This document shows, in pieces, positions 62,301 to 64,000 of a stretch of DNA of 64,000 nucleotides. The notes under the pieces were generated by a model. It was not told the DNA's origin. It saw nothing but the letters and a program-made list of their open reading frames with translations, and searched no databases. Positions within the stretch are counted from its first letter, which is position 1, and each line of letters starts with the position of its first letter. Origin of the DNA: Ochrobactrum quorumnocens (lineage in GTDB: Bacteria; Pseudomonadota; Alphaproteobacteria; Rhizobiales; Rhizobiaceae); assembly GCF_002278035.1 (NCBI RefSeq), contig NZ_CP022605.1:682001-746000 (forward strand), read 5' to 3'. Both the position numbers and the translations under genes were made by a program.

Positions 62301-63122
62301 ATGGAAAAATTGAAATCAAGGACGCGTGGGCGTCCGCGTTATGATGAACTGGACGGCAACGCGGATGATGTTTTCAAGCAAATAGCTAGCGAAGCACTTG
62401 ATCGTAACGAGACGGCGCCTTTGTGGGTTCAGCTTAAAAATCGAATTCAGGATGCCATTGCGTCAAAAAGTTTGCGACCCAATTCCCGTATGCCATCAGA
62501 AACGGCATTATGCGAAATCTTTGATGTATCTAAGCCCGTTGTACGCGCGGCCCTGGCGGCGCTGTCTGTGGAAGGCCATGTGGTGAAGATGCCGCGCAAG
62601 GGCATGTTTATTTCGCAACCGCGTCAGGATGTCGATTTCATGACGTCCAATCTCAGCGTCTTTGGTGACCTTACAGCCAAGGGGCACTTGGTCACCACCA
62701 AGACATTTGAATTCTACCGCGCCAAGGCCAACGAGAATGAGCAATCTGTCTTTGGCATTCCGCCGGAGGGGGACGTCGTGCGCGTTACGCGCGTATATTA
62801 TTGTGACGGGCGGCCGATTACGCATACCCGAATTTCATTGCCAGGCTATAAATTGCCGGGAATGGAAAAGCTCGACATCGACAATCGCTCGATCTTTCAG
62901 ACCATCCGTGAGCAATATGGACTGACCGTTCAGCGCGCAGAGCGTTGGTTTACGGCGGAGTTGCCCGATGCCGATACGACTACACGTATGGGTATTCCTG
63001 AAAATACGCCGCTAATTGCTATTGAATCGATAGCTTATGATCATGATGGCGGGGCGCTGGAATATTATCGAGCTTTTTATAATTCGGCTGTAGCGCGTAT
63101 TCATCTCCGCATTGACTCCTAA
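62301..63122 (+). CDS. GntR-family regulator, UTRA (HutC-like) subgroup
   Basis: A 273-residue regulator: an N-terminal basic segment (RTRGRPRYDEL), winged helix (PLWVQLKNRIQDAIASKSLR, PSETALCEIFDVSKPVVRAA) and a UTRA ligand domain (DVVRVTRVYYCDGRPITHTR, AYDHDGGALEYYRAFYNS). ATG 62301 is preferred since the upstream extension is atypical. Regulation targets are probably the flanking transporter or the SDR at 63324. Confidence 0.85.
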   Translation: MEKLKSRTRGRPRYDELDGNADDVFKQIASEALDRNETAPLWVQLKNRIQDAIASKSLRPNSRMPSETALCEIFDVSKPVVRAALAALSVEGHVVKMPRKGMFISQPRQDVDFMTSNLSVFGDLTAKGHLVTTKTFEFYRAKANENEQSVFGIPPEGDVVRVTRVYYCDGRPITHTRISLPGYKLPGMEKLDIDNRSIFQTIREQYGLTVQRAERWFTAELPDADTTTRMGIPENTPLIAIESIAYDHDGGALEYYRAFYNSAVARIHLRIDS

Positions 63123-63129
63123 TTTAATA

Positions 63130-63141
63130 TACCGTTCGGTA
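63130..63141. promoter_or_regulatory. TetR operator candidate before the SDR gene
   Basis: TACCGTTCGGTA, a near-perfect copy of the palindrome at 58569 and 60686. Confidence 0.55.
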
Positions 63142-63258
63142 CAAAAAACAACATTTCTGGTAATAACCAGATTGACATGCGCTGAATAGCAACCTATCCT
63201 GCTACCTAGGACGCGAGGAGCGTTCCGAGGGAATTTACAAAGCATATTTTGATGGTCG

Positions 63259-63281
63259 CGCGGGATGGTGCCCCTCCCGCG
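63259..63281 (+). repeat. GC-rich hairpin in the SDR leader
   Basis: Arms CGCGGGA and TCCCGCG around a nine-base loop, 43 bases before the SDR start; possible leader RNA structure. Confidence 0.35.
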
Positions 63282-63323
63282 AACCCTTGACTGTTGCCTT
63301 GTGGTAGAGTGCAGGAGGAGTGC

Positions 63324-64000
63324 ATGGATTACCGCAATCAGCTCGATTTTTCGGGCCATGTTGTCGTTGTAACCGGCGGTGCAAGTGGTATCGGTCTGGA
63401 AAGCGCAGTTGCATTTGCATCGTGCGGTGCGGATATCGCGCTGCTCGATCTCAATGAGGCGGCGTTGCTCAAAGCCGCTGAATCCTTTGCAGAACTGGGT
63501 GTCAAAGTTTCCACCCATGTGGTCAATGTCACGCAATCATCAGAGGTAGATGCTGCGGCCAGTGCGGTCCTCGCTGCGCACGGCAAGGTGACGGTCCTCG
63601 TCAATAGCGCCGGTATTGCGCGGCTTCATTCTGCGCTCGACGTATCGGATGAGGAATGGCGTCTTGTGATGGATGTGAATGTGAATGGCACTTTCTGGGT
63701 GTCACGCGCATTTGGACGCATCATGTTGGAACGGCGTGAAGGCAGCGTTGTCAACCTTGGTTCGATGTCAGGCCTTATTATAAACTGTCCGCAATTTGCG
63801 GCGTCCTATATGGCGAGCAAGGGTGCGGTGCATATGCTGACCAAGGCGCTTGCAGTTGAATGGGCCGATAGTGGCGTCCGGGTTAATGCGGTAGCACCGG
63901 GTTATGTCGGCACCGAAATGACGCTGAAAATGCGTGAGCGGCCCGAATTGTTCAATGTCTGGATGGACATGACGCCAATGCGGCGTTGTGGTGCGCCTTC
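63324..64000 (+). CDS. Short-chain dehydrogenase/reductase (partial, runs off the window)
   Basis: The frame opens at ATG 63324 with GCAGGAGGAG upstream and is open to the right edge (225 residues). SDR signatures: VVVTGGASGIGLESAVAFAS, NSAGIARLHS, NLGSMSGLI and catalytic YMASKGAVHMLTKA, then VNAVAPGYVGTEMT. It is a classical NAD(P)-dependent alcohol/ketone dehydrogenase; under the TetR-type operator it may be a hydroxy-acid or polyol dehydrogenase feeding the acetoacetate module. Confidence 0.88.
   Translation, partial: MDYRNQLDFSGHVVVVTGGASGIGLESAVAFASCGADIALLDLNEAALLKAAESFAELGVKVSTHVVNVTQSSEVDAAASAVLAAHGKVTVLVNSAGIARLHSALDVSDEEWRLVMDVNVNGTFWVSRAFGRIMLERREGSVVNLGSMSGLIINCPQFAASYMASKGAVHMLTKALAVEWADSGVRVNAVAPGYVGTEMTLKMRERPELFNVWMDMTPMRRCGAP

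Overview
The window looks like a catabolic accessory region from an alphaproteobacterium of the Rhizobiales, most likely near Brucella/Ochrobactrum. This rests on gene content (a pyridoxamine-pyruvate transaminase closely matching my recollection of the Mesorhizobium loti enzyme, a NicX-type dioxygenase, many ABC/GntR/SDR catabolic cassettes), moderate-to-high GC and IS6/IS1182-type transposase debris. No rRNA, tRNA, replication gene or CRISPR array was seen. The taxonomic call is inference.

Layout. (1) 1-6290, plus strand: the tail of a probable amidohydrolase, then a UbiD decarboxylase, its UbiX prenyl-FMN synthase, a CobW-type metallochaperone GTPase, an NCS2 nucleobase permease and a cytosine-deaminase/AtzC-like amidohydrolase; together a candidate N-heteroaromatic acid degradation operon. 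(2) 6300-10790: a gene-poor stretch with a broken IS6 transposase, a second IS6 fragment, two small unknown proteins, a possible small RNA with a clear terminator, an exported HEAT-like protein and decayed membrane-protein genes. (3) 10790-18959, minus strand: a complete oligopeptide-type ABC importer with a DAO-type FAD oxidoreductase, an ATC-hydrolase-like protein and an M20 amidohydrolase, opposite a glyoxalase-like gene. An attenuator-like hairpin sits between the binding-protein gene and the permeases. (4) 20244-24650: mostly decay (IclR-like, VOC and WapI-like remnants) with a YciI-like protein, a YcxB-like protein and a methyltransferase. (5) 24650-30127: a TetR regulator divergent from an SDR / old-yellow-enzyme / SDR / alpha-beta hydrolase / quinone-oxidoreductase operon, closed by a decayed IS1182 element.

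(6) 31865-52743 is the centrepiece: two divergent operons, a GntR regulator and a BMP-type ABC importer. The plus operon ends in pyridoxamine-pyruvate transaminase; the minus operon ends in a GMC oxidase that could be a pyridoxine 4-oxidase. Between them lie a two-component flavin monooxygenase (HpaB-like oxygenase plus flavin reductase), a NicX-type dihydroxypyridine ring-cleaving dioxygenase whose iron ligands fall at the NicX positions, two amidases, a lactonase-like MBL protein, an SDR, a beta-hydroxyacid dehydrogenase and an MmgE/PrpD protein. The known M. loti ring-opening genes are absent. I read this as a candidate undescribed route for vitamin B6 (or a close pyridine relative): oxidation to the aldehyde/acid, para-hydroxylation, NicX-type cleavage, then two amide hydrolyses.

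(7) 53285-64000: an MFS transporter, MaoC-like protein, DUF35 protein, cysteine-less thiolase-like protein and acetoacetyl-CoA synthetase (minus strand) divergent from TetR and acetyl-CoA acetyltransferase, then an MHS-family transporter, a GntR/UTRA regulator and the start of an SDR gene. ACCGATCGGT-like palindromes before three of these units suggest one TetR regulon for short beta-keto acid / acetoacetate use.
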